DNA of 64,000 nt from Clostridium_AD estertheticum_D (GCF_018861295.1 NZ_JAHLDM010000023.1:22824-86823); one strand, 5' to 3'. Counted from the first letter of the stretch, positions 25,585 through 33,789 are shown. The notes: generated by a model from the sequence alone, not told the origin. Numbers and translations: made by a program.

Positions 25585-25887
25585 TTACATTGATTTAACG
25601 AAAGATAATATAAAAAGTTCATTATTTATAGTATCTTTCTTATTTTTTAGTAATTTAATAGATCTACGAAAATATTTGAGGGTAGTTGATATCTGAATTT
25701 GTCCACCTGGAACCAATAATATGCCTAAAAAATCAGCACCTTTTAATTGTTCAGTTGTAATTTTCGTACCTTGTTTACTTAGAATGATACTGCCATTTAC
25801 AGAAAAATACCGCAAGCGATATTCTTCAACTGCACCAAATGTATCTAATGTTTCAAAATCATCAAATAACAAAACATTTACGTCCAT
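25585..25887 (-). pseudogene. decayed DJ-1/PfpI family gene
   Basis: The 100-codon frame starts like a DJ-1/PfpI protein (VNVLLFDDFETLDTFG, EEYRLRYFS, LVPGG) but lacks a stretch after FGAVE, and after LVPGGQ the reading leaves the family, losing the nucleophile Cys region. Family members are around 190-200 residues. Together with 61637-62012 it is the second broken DJ-1-type gene in this window. Confidence 0.65.
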
Positions 25888-26010
25888 AAAATACCTTCTC
25901 TTCTTATCTCTGCAAAAAATTACGAGTATAACATAAAATATATATTCAATATACTATTTGGACTGCAAATCGGATAAAAATATTTAATATAATTGAATTT
26001 GAAAAAAGTA

Positions 26011-26047
26011 AAAAGTCGTGAAAATAAAATTTTCACGACTTTTGTTT
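26011..26047. terminator. strong bidirectional terminator
   Basis: A 15-bp perfect stem (26011-26025 with 26029-26043), 3-base loop and flanking A and T runs. It separates the decayed genes from the barnase operon. Confidence 0.8.
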
Positions 26048-26143
26048 GATATATGTTTTTTATAATTTTACGGCAAACTATAGCATTTATTAAAAATTAA
26101 TCATATTGTATATAGATATTAAAAAGAAAGGAATGATACAATT

Positions 26144-26665
26144 ATGAACAAGTTCATAAAAAAAACAAACTTATTTTTAATTTTTGCTTTTGTACTTGTG
26201 ACACTATTTAATTTCTCTCTTACAACTACAGCTAAAGCTGATACTACAAACAAGACAATTAAAGCTACTATAACAAAGGAACTAGTTAAAGCTAACAGTA
26301 CGAATGCGAGCACAATAATAAATGATTTCCAAGGTGTGGCTAATTATATACATCAGTATAGTTATTTGCCTGATAACTATATAACAAAACGACAAGCCAA
26401 TAAGCTTGGTTGGAGACCCGGAAGCGACCTTTGGAAATATGCAAAAGGAAAAAGTATAGGTGGAGACATATTTACTAATTCTGAGCAATGTTTACCAGAT
26501 AAAAAAGGAAGAATTTGGCATGAATGTGATATAAACTATAATGGCGGTCATAGAGGTGCTGATAGATTGTTATTCTCAAACGATGGGTTAGTATATGGAA
26601 CAACAGATCACTATCAAACTTTCACTTGCTACTATGGCGCAAATGGTAATTCATCTAGTAACTAA
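26144..26665 (+). CDS. secreted barnase-like ribonuclease
   Basis: The 173-residue protein has a signal peptide (FIKKTNLFLIFAFVLVTLF, likely cut near Ala30-Lys31-Ala32). From about residue 57 it follows barnase: INDFQGVANYIHQYSYLPDN, ITKRQANKLGW (Lys82), KSIGGDIFTN, WHECDINY with the general base Glu127, ADRLLFS with Arg141 and TTDHYQTF with the general acid His156. The catalytic set is intact. The position of barnase Arg59 holds Ser113. A region of about 25 residues between signal and domain may be a propeptide. The inhibitor gene follows 19 bp later. Confidence 0.93.
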   Translation: MNKFIKKTNLFLIFAFVLVTLFNFSLTTTAKADTTNKTIKATITKELVKANSTNASTIINDFQGVANYIHQYSYLPDNYITKRQANKLGWRPGSDLWKYAKGKSIGGDIFTNSEQCLPDKKGRIWHECDINYNGGHRGADRLLFSNDGLVYGTTDHYQTFTCYYGANGNSSSN

Positions 26666-26683
26666 AAGGGGTGGTAAATAACA

Positions 26684-26959
26684 TTGAAGAAAATAATATT
26701 AGATGGTACACAATTTACTAGTAAAGAAAAGCTTCATGCTATACTCAAATCCGAACTTAAACTTCCTGATTATTATGGTAATAATTTAGATGCACTTTGG
26801 GACTGTCTTACATGCGATATTCATTTGCCTATGACAATCGAATGGAGAAATTTTGAATGTAGTAAAGCATTACTAGGAGATTACGCTGAAAAAACATTAA
26901 AAATATTTTTAAGAACTGCTGACTTCTTAAATGATGATTTCAATATAAAGGTATATTAA
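26684..26959 (+). CDS. barstar family ribonuclease inhibitor
   Basis: The 91-residue protein has the same length as Bacillus barstar. It starts at TTG with GGGGTGG upstream, so it may be translated less well than the nuclease. The barnase-binding helix is conserved (LPDYYGNNLDALWDCL; Tyr30, Trp39, Asp40) as is TIEWRNFECSKALL. The partner position of barstar Glu76 is Arg77 here. It stays in the cytoplasm and protects the cell from unsecreted nuclease. Confidence 0.93.
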   Translation: MKKIILDGTQFTSKEKLHAILKSELKLPDYYGNNLDALWDCLTCDIHLPMTIEWRNFECSKALLGDYAEKTLKIFLRTADFLNDDFNIKVY

Positions 26960-26976
26960 CCAGGACTTTTTATCAG

Positions 26977-27004
26977 TTAATTGTCTTAGTACAAAGATAG
27001 TATT
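26977..27004. repeat. 28-bp repeat, copy 2
   Basis: Matches 5980-6007 at 27 of 28 positions, in the same orientation, downstream of the barstar gene. Confidence 0.6.
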
Positions 27005-27016
27005 GTTTTTTTATGA

Positions 27017-27047
27017 CATAAGTTGGAAATTTAATTTCCAACTTATG
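27017..27047. terminator. perfect hairpin between convergent genes
   Basis: A 14-bp perfect stem (27017-27030 with 27034-27047) and 3-base loop lie between barstar and the convergent carboxylesterase. A clear T-run is lacking, so efficiency is uncertain. Confidence 0.55.
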
Positions 27048-27094
27048 ATTGCTACTAAGGCATATAATTCAACATAGACCTGCTCCATCAACGT

Positions 27095-28792
27095 TTACTT
27101 TTCCCGAAGATTGGCTTCATAGCTGTCAAAAAACTTGAAATCAGTCTTATCTGGTATCGAAATAGTGTGGATGTTAGCTCCAAGATCCAGGGTTTGATCC
27201 TTCTGATTATCATAAGCTACCCACTCAGGTAGCCCTTTGCCGTTAGGATTACCTGTTGTAGCAAAGTTTATCCAGTATGAAGACATAGCATCTGACAAAT
27301 TTTTGTCTGTATCTGTGTAGGGAAGACCCAAGAATTTTAGATTACTATAAGCATACGCAATCTCTGAGGAGTGATAAGCACCTAACTTCTTCATTCTAGC
27401 GGGACCAGGGTGTACACGATCAAAATAATAGTAATAGACTTTTGATTTTCCTGTTTGGTTTTGCAAATTTGCCCAAGTATGCATGTGCCAAGCAAACCAT
27501 TGATTCCTTCCACTGTCTAATTGTGACTTTAACGCCTCACTATTAGTGCTTGAAGGATATAATTTAAAAAATTCATCTGCTTTATCTTTATAGGTCATTA
27601 TCACATCTGATTTAAACTTGTCCGCATTCTTAGCTGACTTCATTGGCCAAGGTAATGTTAGGAACAAAGAACCTTCATCAGAATTATTACCAATGATAAC
27701 TGGTACGTCATTTTGTTTACCTGCTGCAAAAATGTTATAAATGGTATCAGGTAAAAGATACCCATCTATAATTGGTCTTGTGGTTAAATTCTTGGAAACT
27801 TTAAGTAAATAACTTGAAGACATTTTGCGTAAATCAGAAATAGAAGCGTTTTTTTGAGAGTCAGCAAATTTCATCCCAGCTCGCTCTGCTTGAGCTAATG
27901 TTTGTGTTAGACCACCACTTACCCCTCTACTTCCGAAAATTGCACCACTTTCACCAATTGCACGTTGAAACAGACCTTTTGTAATCGGTGATGCAACCAG
28001 AGCATTTACACACATGGACCCTGCGGATTCTCCAGCTATTGTTACATTATTAGGATCACCACCAAATCCTGCAATGTTGTTTTTTATCCACTTAAGAGCA
28101 GCAACCTGGTCCAAAATTCCGTAGTTCCCCGAGGAGTTAGTCTCTGATTCTCTGGTTAACTCTGGATTAGCCATGAAACCAAAAATACCAAGGCGATAGT
28201 TTAAAGTTACAAATACTACACCTTTTTTTGCCATTGCTTCACCGTTATAGGCATCAATGGAACCAGCTCCAGTGAGAAAGGAACCACCATGTATGAAGAC
28301 TATCACCGGTCGATGTTCATTGGTGGATTTTGAACCAGTCCAAACATTTAAATATAGACAGTCCTCACTTACGGCTTCATTGTTTTTTATAGTAAAATTA
28401 TCAAACTCAGAGGTTCCAAGAGATAAAGCGAGCAACTTTGATGCAAATGCGGGAGTTTTCCGCTGCATGGCACAGTCTGAAAAATGATCAGCTGTACGCA
28501 CTCCATTCCATGACTTAGGGGGTTGAGGTGCTTTCCAGCGAAGTTGACCAACTGGTGGGGTTGCATAAGGTAGTCCAGCAAATACTTTAATAGATTTATC
28601 AGAATTATATACACCTGAAACTAAGCCATTTTCTGTTTTTACCGTTTCAGTAGGGATGGGTTTTCCAGAAGTAATTACTGCCTTATCTATGAGTGTTGGA
28701 TAAGTAAAGTTTAGTAGGAAAGGAAGCAAAAAACTTAGTTCCAAATCCTTCCTAATCGTAACAACAGTACTGTAACTCATATCTTTTCTCAT
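27095..28792 (-). CDS. type B carboxylesterase (para-nitrobenzyl esterase family)
   Basis: The 565-residue protein shows the family series: TENGLVSGVYNSDKSIKVFA, SEDCLYLNVWTG, VIVFIHGGSFLTGAG (oxyanion hole), the nucleophile elbow IAGESAGSMCVN, NSDEGSLFL (acid) and LGAYHSSEI with the catalytic His. The first 45 residues (MRKDMSYSTVVTIRKDLELS...) are outside the family pattern and include a hydrophobic stretch, so export or anchoring is possible. The 47 bases coding PARMKKLGAYHSSEI occur again upstream of cat. A MarR-type dyad and a MarR remnant lie upstream. Confidence 0.9.
   Translation of the reverse strand: MRKDMSYSTVVTIRKDLELSFLLPFLLNFTYPTLIDKAVITSGKPIPTETVKTENGLVSGVYNSDKSIKVFAGLPYATPPVGQLRWKAPQPPKSWNGVRTADHFSDCAMQRKTPAFASKLLALSLGTSEFDNFTIKNNEAVSEDCLYLNVWTGSKSTNEHRPVIVFIHGGSFLTGAGSIDAYNGEAMAKKGVVFVTLNYRLGIFGFMANPELTRESETNSSGNYGILDQVAALKWIKNNIAGFGGDPNNVTIAGESAGSMCVNALVASPITKGLFQRAIGESGAIFGSRGVSGGLTQTLAQAERAGMKFADSQKNASISDLRKMSSSYLLKVSKNLTTRPIIDGYLLPDTIYNIFAAGKQNDVPVIIGNNSDEGSLFLTLPWPMKSAKNADKFKSDVIMTYKDKADEFFKLYPSSTNSEALKSQLDSGRNQWFAWHMHTWANLQNQTGKSKVYYYYFDRVHPGPARMKKLGAYHSSEIAYAYSNLKFLGLPYTDTDKNLSDAMSSYWINFATTGNPNGKGLPEWVAYDNQKDQTLDLGANIHTISIPDKTDFKFFDSYEANLREK
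27359..27405. repeat. 47-bp exact repeat, copy 2 (inside carboxylesterase)
   Basis: This is the parental context of the segment found at 20488-20534. It codes for the active-site His region of the esterase. Confidence 0.9.
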
Positions 28793-28818
28793 GGATTAAT
28801 CCCCTTTCTATACTTGAT

Positions 28819-28850
28819 ACACATATAATTGATATATCAAGTATATGTGT
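28819..28850. promoter_or_regulatory. nested palindrome upstream of the carboxylesterase
   Basis: Outer arms ACACATATA/TATATGTGT enclose the perfect palindrome TTGATATATCAA (28829-28840). It lies 27 bases upstream of the esterase start and next to a MarR remnant, so it is probably the operator of that lost regulator. Confidence 0.6.
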
Positions 28851-28857
28851 AAAAAAA

Positions 28858-28986
28858 TTATTTTTCTATATTATTTATCAACTTCTTTAATAAATCATTC
28901 AATGTAGACATTTCTTCTTCAGTAAAAATAGAATTTAACTTTTCTGATATCTCTTTAGCAATTGGAGCTATTTTTTCTACAAGCAC
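28858..28986 (-). pseudogene. C-terminal fragment of a MarR regulator
   Basis: A 42-codon frame directly after an in-frame TAA reads VLVEKIAPIAKEISEKLNSI and FTEEEMSTLNDLLKKLIN, the typical last helices of a MarR protein. The DNA-binding domain is gone. The adjacent XRE/membrane pair begins 9 bp upstream, so an insertion or deletion removed the MarR 5' part. Confidence 0.65.
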
Positions 28987-28994
28987 TTATAAAA

Positions 28995-29432
28995 TTAATT
29001 CCGCTTGTCATGATAAAAATAACTACTTATTACAGCAATGAACATAATTGAAGTAGTTATGCCAAAGCAACAAAAAATGCCGAGAAACACCTCATTTTTC
29101 GTTACTCTCCATGCAATCATTGATAGTATTGAAACAGTAGCACAAATGAATAGTGTAATATTAAAAGCACTGGCTTCTGATTTCATATTAACTAAATTTA
29201 CTCGTTCATCATCATTTTGATCATCTTTTTTTGTACATTTGCTACTCAAACTTCTCCATACTGACGTCACTCCAAACAGGATACAAAAAACATCCACTAT
29301 AATAGACTTGGTATTTCTTAAAGCACTTAAATTATCAAACTGCTTAATTGTACTTGGAATGCTAAGTAATGCTAACAATAAAAATACTATGCCACTCCAA
29401 AATTTCTTTTTATTATATATTTTTTTCTTCAT
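28995..29432 (-). CDS. four-helix membrane protein (DUF2178-like)
   Basis: The 145-residue protein has helices at about 13-27, 43-57, 90-108 and 114-135 and a cytosolic DDERVNLVNMKSEASA loop. The DER plus KA/EA pattern is characteristic of small membrane proteins that accompany XRE regulators. Its start overlaps the end of the XRE gene (29413-29634) by 20 bases. Function unknown. Confidence 0.75.
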   Translation of the reverse strand: MKKKIYNKKKFWSGIVFLLLALLSIPSTIKQFDNLSALRNTKSIIVDVFCILFGVTSVWRSLSSKCTKKDDQNDDERVNLVNMKSEASAFNITLFICATVSILSMIAWRVTKNEVFLGIFCCFGITTSIMFIAVISSYFYHDKRN

Positions 29433-29634
29433 TTTCTAAATTCTCCTTTAAACAATATAATTTTTCAATAGTGGTGTTGAAAACGCATGCTATCTTATAC
29501 GCCAGCATAATAGAGGGGTTATACTGTCCTTTTTCAAGTGAAATAATTGTTCTTGATGAAACTGAAACTAAATCAGAAAGCTGCTGTTGAGTGATATTTG
29601 CTATGGTTCGTAATTCTTTTACTCTGTTTTTCAC
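29413..29634 (-). CDS. XRE family HTH regulator
   Basis: The 73-residue Cro/CI-type helix-turn-helix (ITQQQLSDLVSVSSRTIISL and EKGQYNPSIMLAYKIACVF, then TTIEKLYCLKE) is the common short YozG-like form. It is the first gene of a pair with the overlapping membrane protein. A similar pair is at 57793-58358. Confidence 0.92.
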   Translation of the reverse strand: MKNRVKELRTIANITQQQLSDLVSVSSRTIISLEKGQYNPSIMLAYKIACVFNTTIEKLYCLKENLENEEKNI

Positions 29635-29807
29635 TTATACACCTCCAAATAACATGAAATAAGCTTCATGTGAAGCTTGTTTCATGTTATCACTATATAA
29701 ACATATTGTCAATAAATAGATAACAGAAATCTGTTTTTAAAAATCACTGTTAATCAAATTCTTTGATAAGTTTTATTAAACTTATAAGGTAACTAATTAA
29801 AGATATA

Positions 29808-29871
29808 AACAATAAAAATGTAACTAATGTATTAATAAATCTTTTAATACATTAGTTACATTTTTATTGTT
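29808..29871. repeat. 28-bp perfect inverted repeat
   Basis: Arms 29808-29835 and 29844-29871 are perfectly complementary with an 8-base loop. The element is AT-rich and not attached to a gene end. It may be a terminator remnant, a small non-coding RNA hairpin or the tip of a MITE-like element. Confidence 0.8.
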
Positions 29872-30208
29872 TCTGCATACTATAACTTATATGGAAATTT
29901 ATGTATTGTCAAAAAATTACTCAAGTACGAGGTTTAACACTACCAATAGAAGAATATAATTATTACATTTAACATAAAATAATACCTATTAAGAAAGTTT
30001 GGCTGCGACATAGAACATAACGGTTACCAATGCTATTAATTTATAAAATACCCAGCGGGTACAGCCGACATGCCGGGATCAATATTCAATATGTAATTTT
30101 AAAAGCATTTCATTTAAAAATTACAATAAATAAGGTTTTAAAGTATGCAAATAAACAAATAGACCCAAAGATAAGAGAGGTGTATAAAATCTCTCTTATC
30201 TAACATGG
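29872..30208. other. gene-free stretch with minus-strand coding traces
   Basis: No intact gene. On the minus strand near 30000-30085 two short coding-like readings occur (FYKLIALVTVMFYVAAKLS ending at a stop, and DPGMSAVPAGYFIN in another frame). They are too short to assign and lie downstream of the small membrane gene at 30209-30466. Confidence 0.3.
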
Positions 30209-30466
30209 TTACTTTCTGCCAACAAACAATTTCATTAGCATATCACTAACTAATATTGCTGTATTTGCAAGTTGGCCCTTGTAAATACAAATGCCTGCTA
30301 TAATCCCTATGACTACGGTAGAAAGCACTATATTTAAAAAAGGAAGAAAGTGTCTATTATCAATAAAATCAATAATAAACTTGTGGTTTTCTTTTGTTTC
30401 TAACAACATTAATTCATTTGTTTTAGTTTTTGGTTTCGGTTTTGAATTTGATTTTCTTGTTGACAT
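30209..30466 (-). CDS. small single-pass membrane protein
   Basis: The start is taken at ATG 30466 because AAGGAG lies 9 bases upstream; the longer frame to 30604 runs through the structured leader. The 85 residues begin with a very basic segment (TRKSNSKPKPKTKT), then a linker and one hydrophobic helix (FLPFLNIVLSTVVIGIIAGI), ending MLMKLFVGRK. The composition is holin- or toxin-like, but no family was recognised. The leader contains two hairpins with complementary loops. Confidence 0.6.
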   Translation of the reverse strand: MSTRKSNSKPKPKTKTNELMLLETKENHKFIIDFIDNRHFLPFLNIVLSTVVIGIIAGICIYKGQLANTAILVSDMLMKLFVGRK

Positions 30467-30496
30467 AATATACACTCCTTCTCTTAAATATTTTTT

Positions 30497-30580
30497 GACG
30501 ATACATTGGTCATATGTATCGTCAATTAAATTTTTAAAAGAACTAAGGTAGCGAAGCATGACCAATGCTATCGCTACCTT
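30497..30580 (-). promoter_or_regulatory. structured leader: two hairpins with complementary loops
   Basis: Hairpin 1 has arms 30545-30559 and 30565-30580 (one bulge). Hairpin 2 has perfect 10-bp arms 30497-30506 and 30514-30523. The 10 bases CATTGGTCAT (30504-30513) and ATGACCAATG (30558-30567), at the two tips, are exact reverse complements, allowing a kissing interaction. The pair ends about 30 bases before the start codon of the small membrane protein. Confidence 0.6.
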
Positions 30581-30819
30581 AGCAAGGTATGCTTTTGTCA
30601 ACAAGAAATCAACCGAAACAATTTGTTTATATTACAGCTGCAAACTATGGTCTTAAAAAATCCTCCATATTATCATTAACATTTCCTCTTTAAGGTTTAC
30701 TTAAATTATTATAATGATATGGATTACTATACATGTTAATTATACACTATTGTTAAAATTTTACAATACCTTAAATATAAAGTTTATTGTTTTATTACCT
30801 GTTTTTATTAGATCAACTT

Positions 30820-31611
30820 TTATAATTTAACACTTTGATTATGTTTTGGATTTCCTGCATAATTAAATAATGGAGATAATAACTCAAATTCAAAAGATTC
30901 TCTACTTATTGCTCCAACCACCTCGCAACTATCATGTAACTTAAGTAAAAAATCAGCCATTTCTTTACTAGTATGATAAGTACCAAAAGACTTGTCATAA
31001 TCATACGCTTCTATATTGTTAGCTACGTTTCCGAAATTTGTTCTTGTAGCTGCCGGTGCTAATACTTTCGCTTGTAATTTAGCATTAGATGCTTCCAATT
31101 CTCTTGCTAGTCCCTCAGTAAATGTACTTACAAAAAATTTGCTTGCACAATAAGTAACTGCAGTTGGTACAATAATATACCCACCCGCAGATGAAACATT
31201 TATAAGCTTTGAACCCTCAATATTTTGATAATCACGTACAAATAGTGAAGATAGAATGACCAATGCTTCCACATTAAGTCGTAACATAGTTTCTATCTTT
31301 TCTAAATTTTGATTAGCGACACTATCATAATCACCAAAACCAGCATTGTTTATCCATGTTTCAAGCTGATATGGCTTTAGGTCTTGATACAATTGATAAA
31401 CATTTTTAATAATAGATAAATCAGTATCCTTAACTATGACATTTAATGATGAATTATCATTTAAAATCTCCGTTTTTAATTTTTCCAAATTATCTTTGCT
31501 ACGAGCAACAATAACTAAATTCTTACCACGTTTTGCAAATGCCTTTGCAGTTTCATATCCTATGCCTGAACTTGCCCCTGTAATAACTGTGTATTTATTA
31601 TCTTGTCTCAT
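30820..31611 (-). CDS. short-chain dehydrogenase/reductase
   Basis: The 263-residue classical SDR has the cofactor motif TGASSGIG (13-20), structural NNAG, catalytic Ser in INVSSAGG and the YCASK motif with catalytic Tyr and Lys. Arg at the end of beta 2 (VIVARSKD) favours NADP(H). It is divergent from a MerR regulator whose predicted site lies in the SDR promoter. Substrate unknown. Confidence 0.92.
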   Translation of the reverse strand: MRQDNKYTVITGASSGIGYETAKAFAKRGKNLVIVARSKDNLEKLKTEILNDNSSLNVIVKDTDLSIIKNVYQLYQDLKPYQLETWINNAGFGDYDSVANQNLEKIETMLRLNVEALVILSSLFVRDYQNIEGSKLINVSSAGGYIIVPTAVTYCASKFFVSTFTEGLARELEASNAKLQAKVLAPAATRTNFGNVANNIEAYDYDKSFGTYHTSKEMADFLLKLHDSCEVVGAISRESFEFELLSPLFNYAGNPKHNQSVKL

Positions 31612-31644
31612 TTGAAAAACCTCCTTTAATATGCTACTATTTTC

Positions 31645-31675
31645 ATTATATAATGTAGAGTTAACTCTATGTCAA
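31645..31675 (-). promoter_or_regulatory. MerR-type promoter with 19-bp spacer
   Basis: Minus strand: TTGACA (31675-31670), 19-base spacer, TATAAT (31650-31645). The spacer contains the perfect 14-bp palindrome TAGAGTTAACTCTA (31656-31669). An over-long spacer filled by a dyad is the hallmark of promoters activated by DNA distortion through MerR proteins. Confidence 0.85.
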
Positions 31676-31697
31676 ATATTAAAAGGAGATTTATAAG

Positions 31698-32066
31698 ATG
31701 GATTATTCAATAGGAGAATTTTCAAATCTTACTCAGATAAGCATATACACATTACGCTATTATGAGAAAGAAAATTTAATTATTCCAAATCGTAAACAAA
31801 ATGGTAGGCGTTGTTATAGTGAAACTGACGTGAGTTGGATGCAATTTATAAAACGATTAAAAGATACACAAATGCCTATTAAGGAAATTCAAAAATATGC
31901 CAAGCTGCGTGCTTTAGGTGATTCTACTATGAATGAAAGGATGGAAATGCTGATAAAACATAGAACCGCGCTTAAAGAAAAAATTGCAAAATCAAATGAA
32001 CATCTCGAGAAATTAAATGACAAAATTAATTATTATAAAGGGGCAGGACCTTTGGTACATTTATAG
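31698..32066 (+). CDS. MerR family transcriptional regulator
   Basis: The 122-residue regulator has the winged helix (SIGEFSNLTQISIYTLRYYE, then GRRCYSETDVSWMQFIKRLK) and a C-terminal coiled coil (RMEMLIKHRTALKEKIAKSN), without the cysteines of metal sensors. The KxxxTRTL-type short effector region fits regulators of aldehyde or oxidoreductase genes. It is divergent from the SDR and probably activates it from the 31645-31675 promoter. Confidence 0.92.
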   Translation: MDYSIGEFSNLTQISIYTLRYYEKENLIIPNRKQNGRRCYSETDVSWMQFIKRLKDTQMPIKEIQKYAKLRALGDSTMNERMEMLIKHRTALKEKIAKSNEHLEKLNDKINYYKGAGPLVHL

Positions 32067-32070
32067 TCTA

Positions 32071-32106
32071 CACACCTTGAAAAAAATGTTTTAGCTTCAG
32101 GGTGTG
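32071..32106 (+). terminator. terminator after MerR gene
   Basis: Arms CACACCTTGA.. and TTCAGGGTGTG pair with one G-U and are followed by a T-rich stretch, 4 bases after the MerR stop. Confidence 0.6.
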
Positions 32107-32160
32107 GGTTGTTTAAGTTATATAGAATTTATATATCTTGATAATTTTCACCTTACCATG

Positions 32161-33036
32161 TTAATTTTGCTCATTTTTAATAAATTGAGTAAATAATTCT
32201 AAAAAAAGTTTTATTTCAGAATTGTCTTTTTTCCAGATAACATATGTGAATGAAATTGGATCTTCTATAAGTTTAGATTCGATTATCCGAATATCTTTGT
32301 TAACTGAATTCTTAAAAATATATATAGGTAAATATGAAATACCTTGATCTGCTTTTATTAGACTTTCAGTTACATGAACAGATGATATCCTTGTAATATC
32401 AGCTTCTGGAACTATTTCGTAAATTTTATCAATCAAACCTGTCCAATAAGAAGGATGATTGCCTGATAATATACGATATTTTTTTAAAAAATCAATTTCA
32501 CTTTTTAAATATTTATTTGCCTCCACATTAGGAACTATTAATTTTATTTTTCCCTCACACACATTTTTATAAATTACCTTATCCGTATTAGGTAATTTTC
32601 TATCTATTCCAATATGATACGTATTCTCTTCTATAGCCTGAGGGATATGATCATCCATAACCGAAATTGAAATATCTATATTAGGTGCGACTTCAAAAAA
32701 AATCGGCAAAAATTTAGGCATTAAATAAGAAGCTATATAAGATGTTACTACTACATTTAACCTAACCGAATATTTTTTTTTAGAATTTTTTATTTCATAA
32801 ATTCCTTTTTCATATGTACTAATTGTTTCAACTGCTATTGAATAAAAAAATTTGCCATCATCTGTTAGAACTATATTTCTCCCTTTTGCTTCAAAAAGCT
32901 TTAGCTTTAAAAGATTTTCTAAGTTCTTTATATGATTAAATACTGAAGTTTGTGTTATAAACAATTCATCTGCTGCTTTTCTATAATTTTCATATTTTGC
33001 AACAACTATAAAGGTGTAATACCATTCTAAATTCAT
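32161..33036 (-). CDS. LysR family transcriptional regulator
   Basis: The 291-residue LTTR starts with an HTH (EWYYTFIVVAKYENYRKAAD, then ELFITQTSVFNHIKNLENLL) and continues with a periplasmic-binding-protein-like effector domain from about residue 90. It is divergent from a PEBP-family gene at 33246, a typical layout for a LysR and its target. GATAGGAG lies upstream. Confidence 0.92.
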   Translation of the reverse strand: MNLEWYYTFIVVAKYENYRKAADELFITQTSVFNHIKNLENLLKLKLFEAKGRNIVLTDDGKFFYSIAVETISTYEKGIYEIKNSKKKYSVRLNVVVTSYIASYLMPKFLPIFFEVAPNIDISISVMDDHIPQAIEENTYHIGIDRKLPNTDKVIYKNVCEGKIKLIVPNVEANKYLKSEIDFLKKYRILSGNHPSYWTGLIDKIYEIVPEADITRISSVHVTESLIKADQGISYLPIYIFKNSVNKDIRIIESKLIEDPISFTYVIWKKDNSEIKLFLELFTQFIKNEQN

Positions 33037-33146
33037 TTTTTCTCCTATCGACCAATCATTAAGATTTCCTTAATAGTATATCAAGAAATTACAAATTTTA
33101 AAATATATAGTTTTGATGTATTATCTATAACAAAGGGGTTACCATT

Positions 33147-33239
33147 ATGATAAAAATTCAAGTATAAGAGACGGGATGCAACAAAGAAATATTCGTAAAG
33201 ATCTTAAAAAAATTAGGTTGCAAAAAAGAAAGGACATGA
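33147..33239 (+). pseudogene. short broken frame, possibly a small redox protein
   Basis: The frame opens with ATG after AAAGGGG, reads MIKIQV, meets TAA (33165-33167) and continues ETGCNKEIFVKILKKLGC to a TGA. The beginning recalls thioredoxin-like small redox proteins (MIKIxVxGTGC). Short and uncertain. Confidence 0.25.
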
Positions 33240-33245
33240 GAATTT

Positions 33246-33755
33246 ATGAAAATTAATGTTACAACAGAAAATGGTTATTTACCAGCTAAATACTCAAAAT
33301 TTGCTGAGGAGAAATATCAATATAAAGGAAATCCATGTATATCTTTTCCTATTGAATTTATTGATATTTCGGGCAAAGTTAAATCTATAGCTATTACTTT
33401 TTTAGATCATGATGCTATTCCACTTTGCGGTTTCACTTGGATACACTGGCTAGTTTGTAATATTCCAGCTAACATTAACTGTCTTCCAGAAAATATAAGT
33501 GTAGATAATAGTCTAAATGTTGTGCAAGGGCAAAATAGCTTTGCATCACCATATGTCGGGGAGACTGATCCTAATATAACAAATAGATATGCTGGACCAA
33601 CTCCACCAGACAAGGAACATGAGTATACACTAAAAGTATATGGGCTCGATAAAAAATTAGATCTAAAGCAAGGATATTTCATGAATGATTTTTATAAAGC
33701 TATTAATGGCCATGTTGTAGAGTCTGATGAATTAAAAATATTAGCACATTCTTAA
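33246..33755 (+). CDS. YbhB/YbcL family PEBP-like protein
   Basis: The 169-residue protein has the phosphatidylethanolamine-binding-protein fold: SFPIEFIDI, SIAITFLDHDAI, TWIHWLVCNIP and NRYAGPTPPDKEHEYTLKVY, the usual ligand-pocket segments. Bacterial members are cytosolic with unclear roles. It lies divergent from a LysR regulator that probably controls it. AAAGGA lies upstream of the ATG. Confidence 0.92.
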   Translation: MKINVTTENGYLPAKYSKFAEEKYQYKGNPCISFPIEFIDISGKVKSIAITFLDHDAIPLCGFTWIHWLVCNIPANINCLPENISVDNSLNVVQGQNSFASPYVGETDPNITNRYAGPTPPDKEHEYTLKVYGLDKKLDLKQGYFMNDFYKAINGHVVESDELKILAHS

Positions 33756-33789
33756 ACAGGAGTATTTTATTTTGTTAAATATCTTCTCT

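Noticed and set aside
30467..30604. N-terminal extension of the small membrane protein
   Set aside because: The extension is read through two strong hairpins, and the ATG at 30466 has a well-placed AAGGAG.
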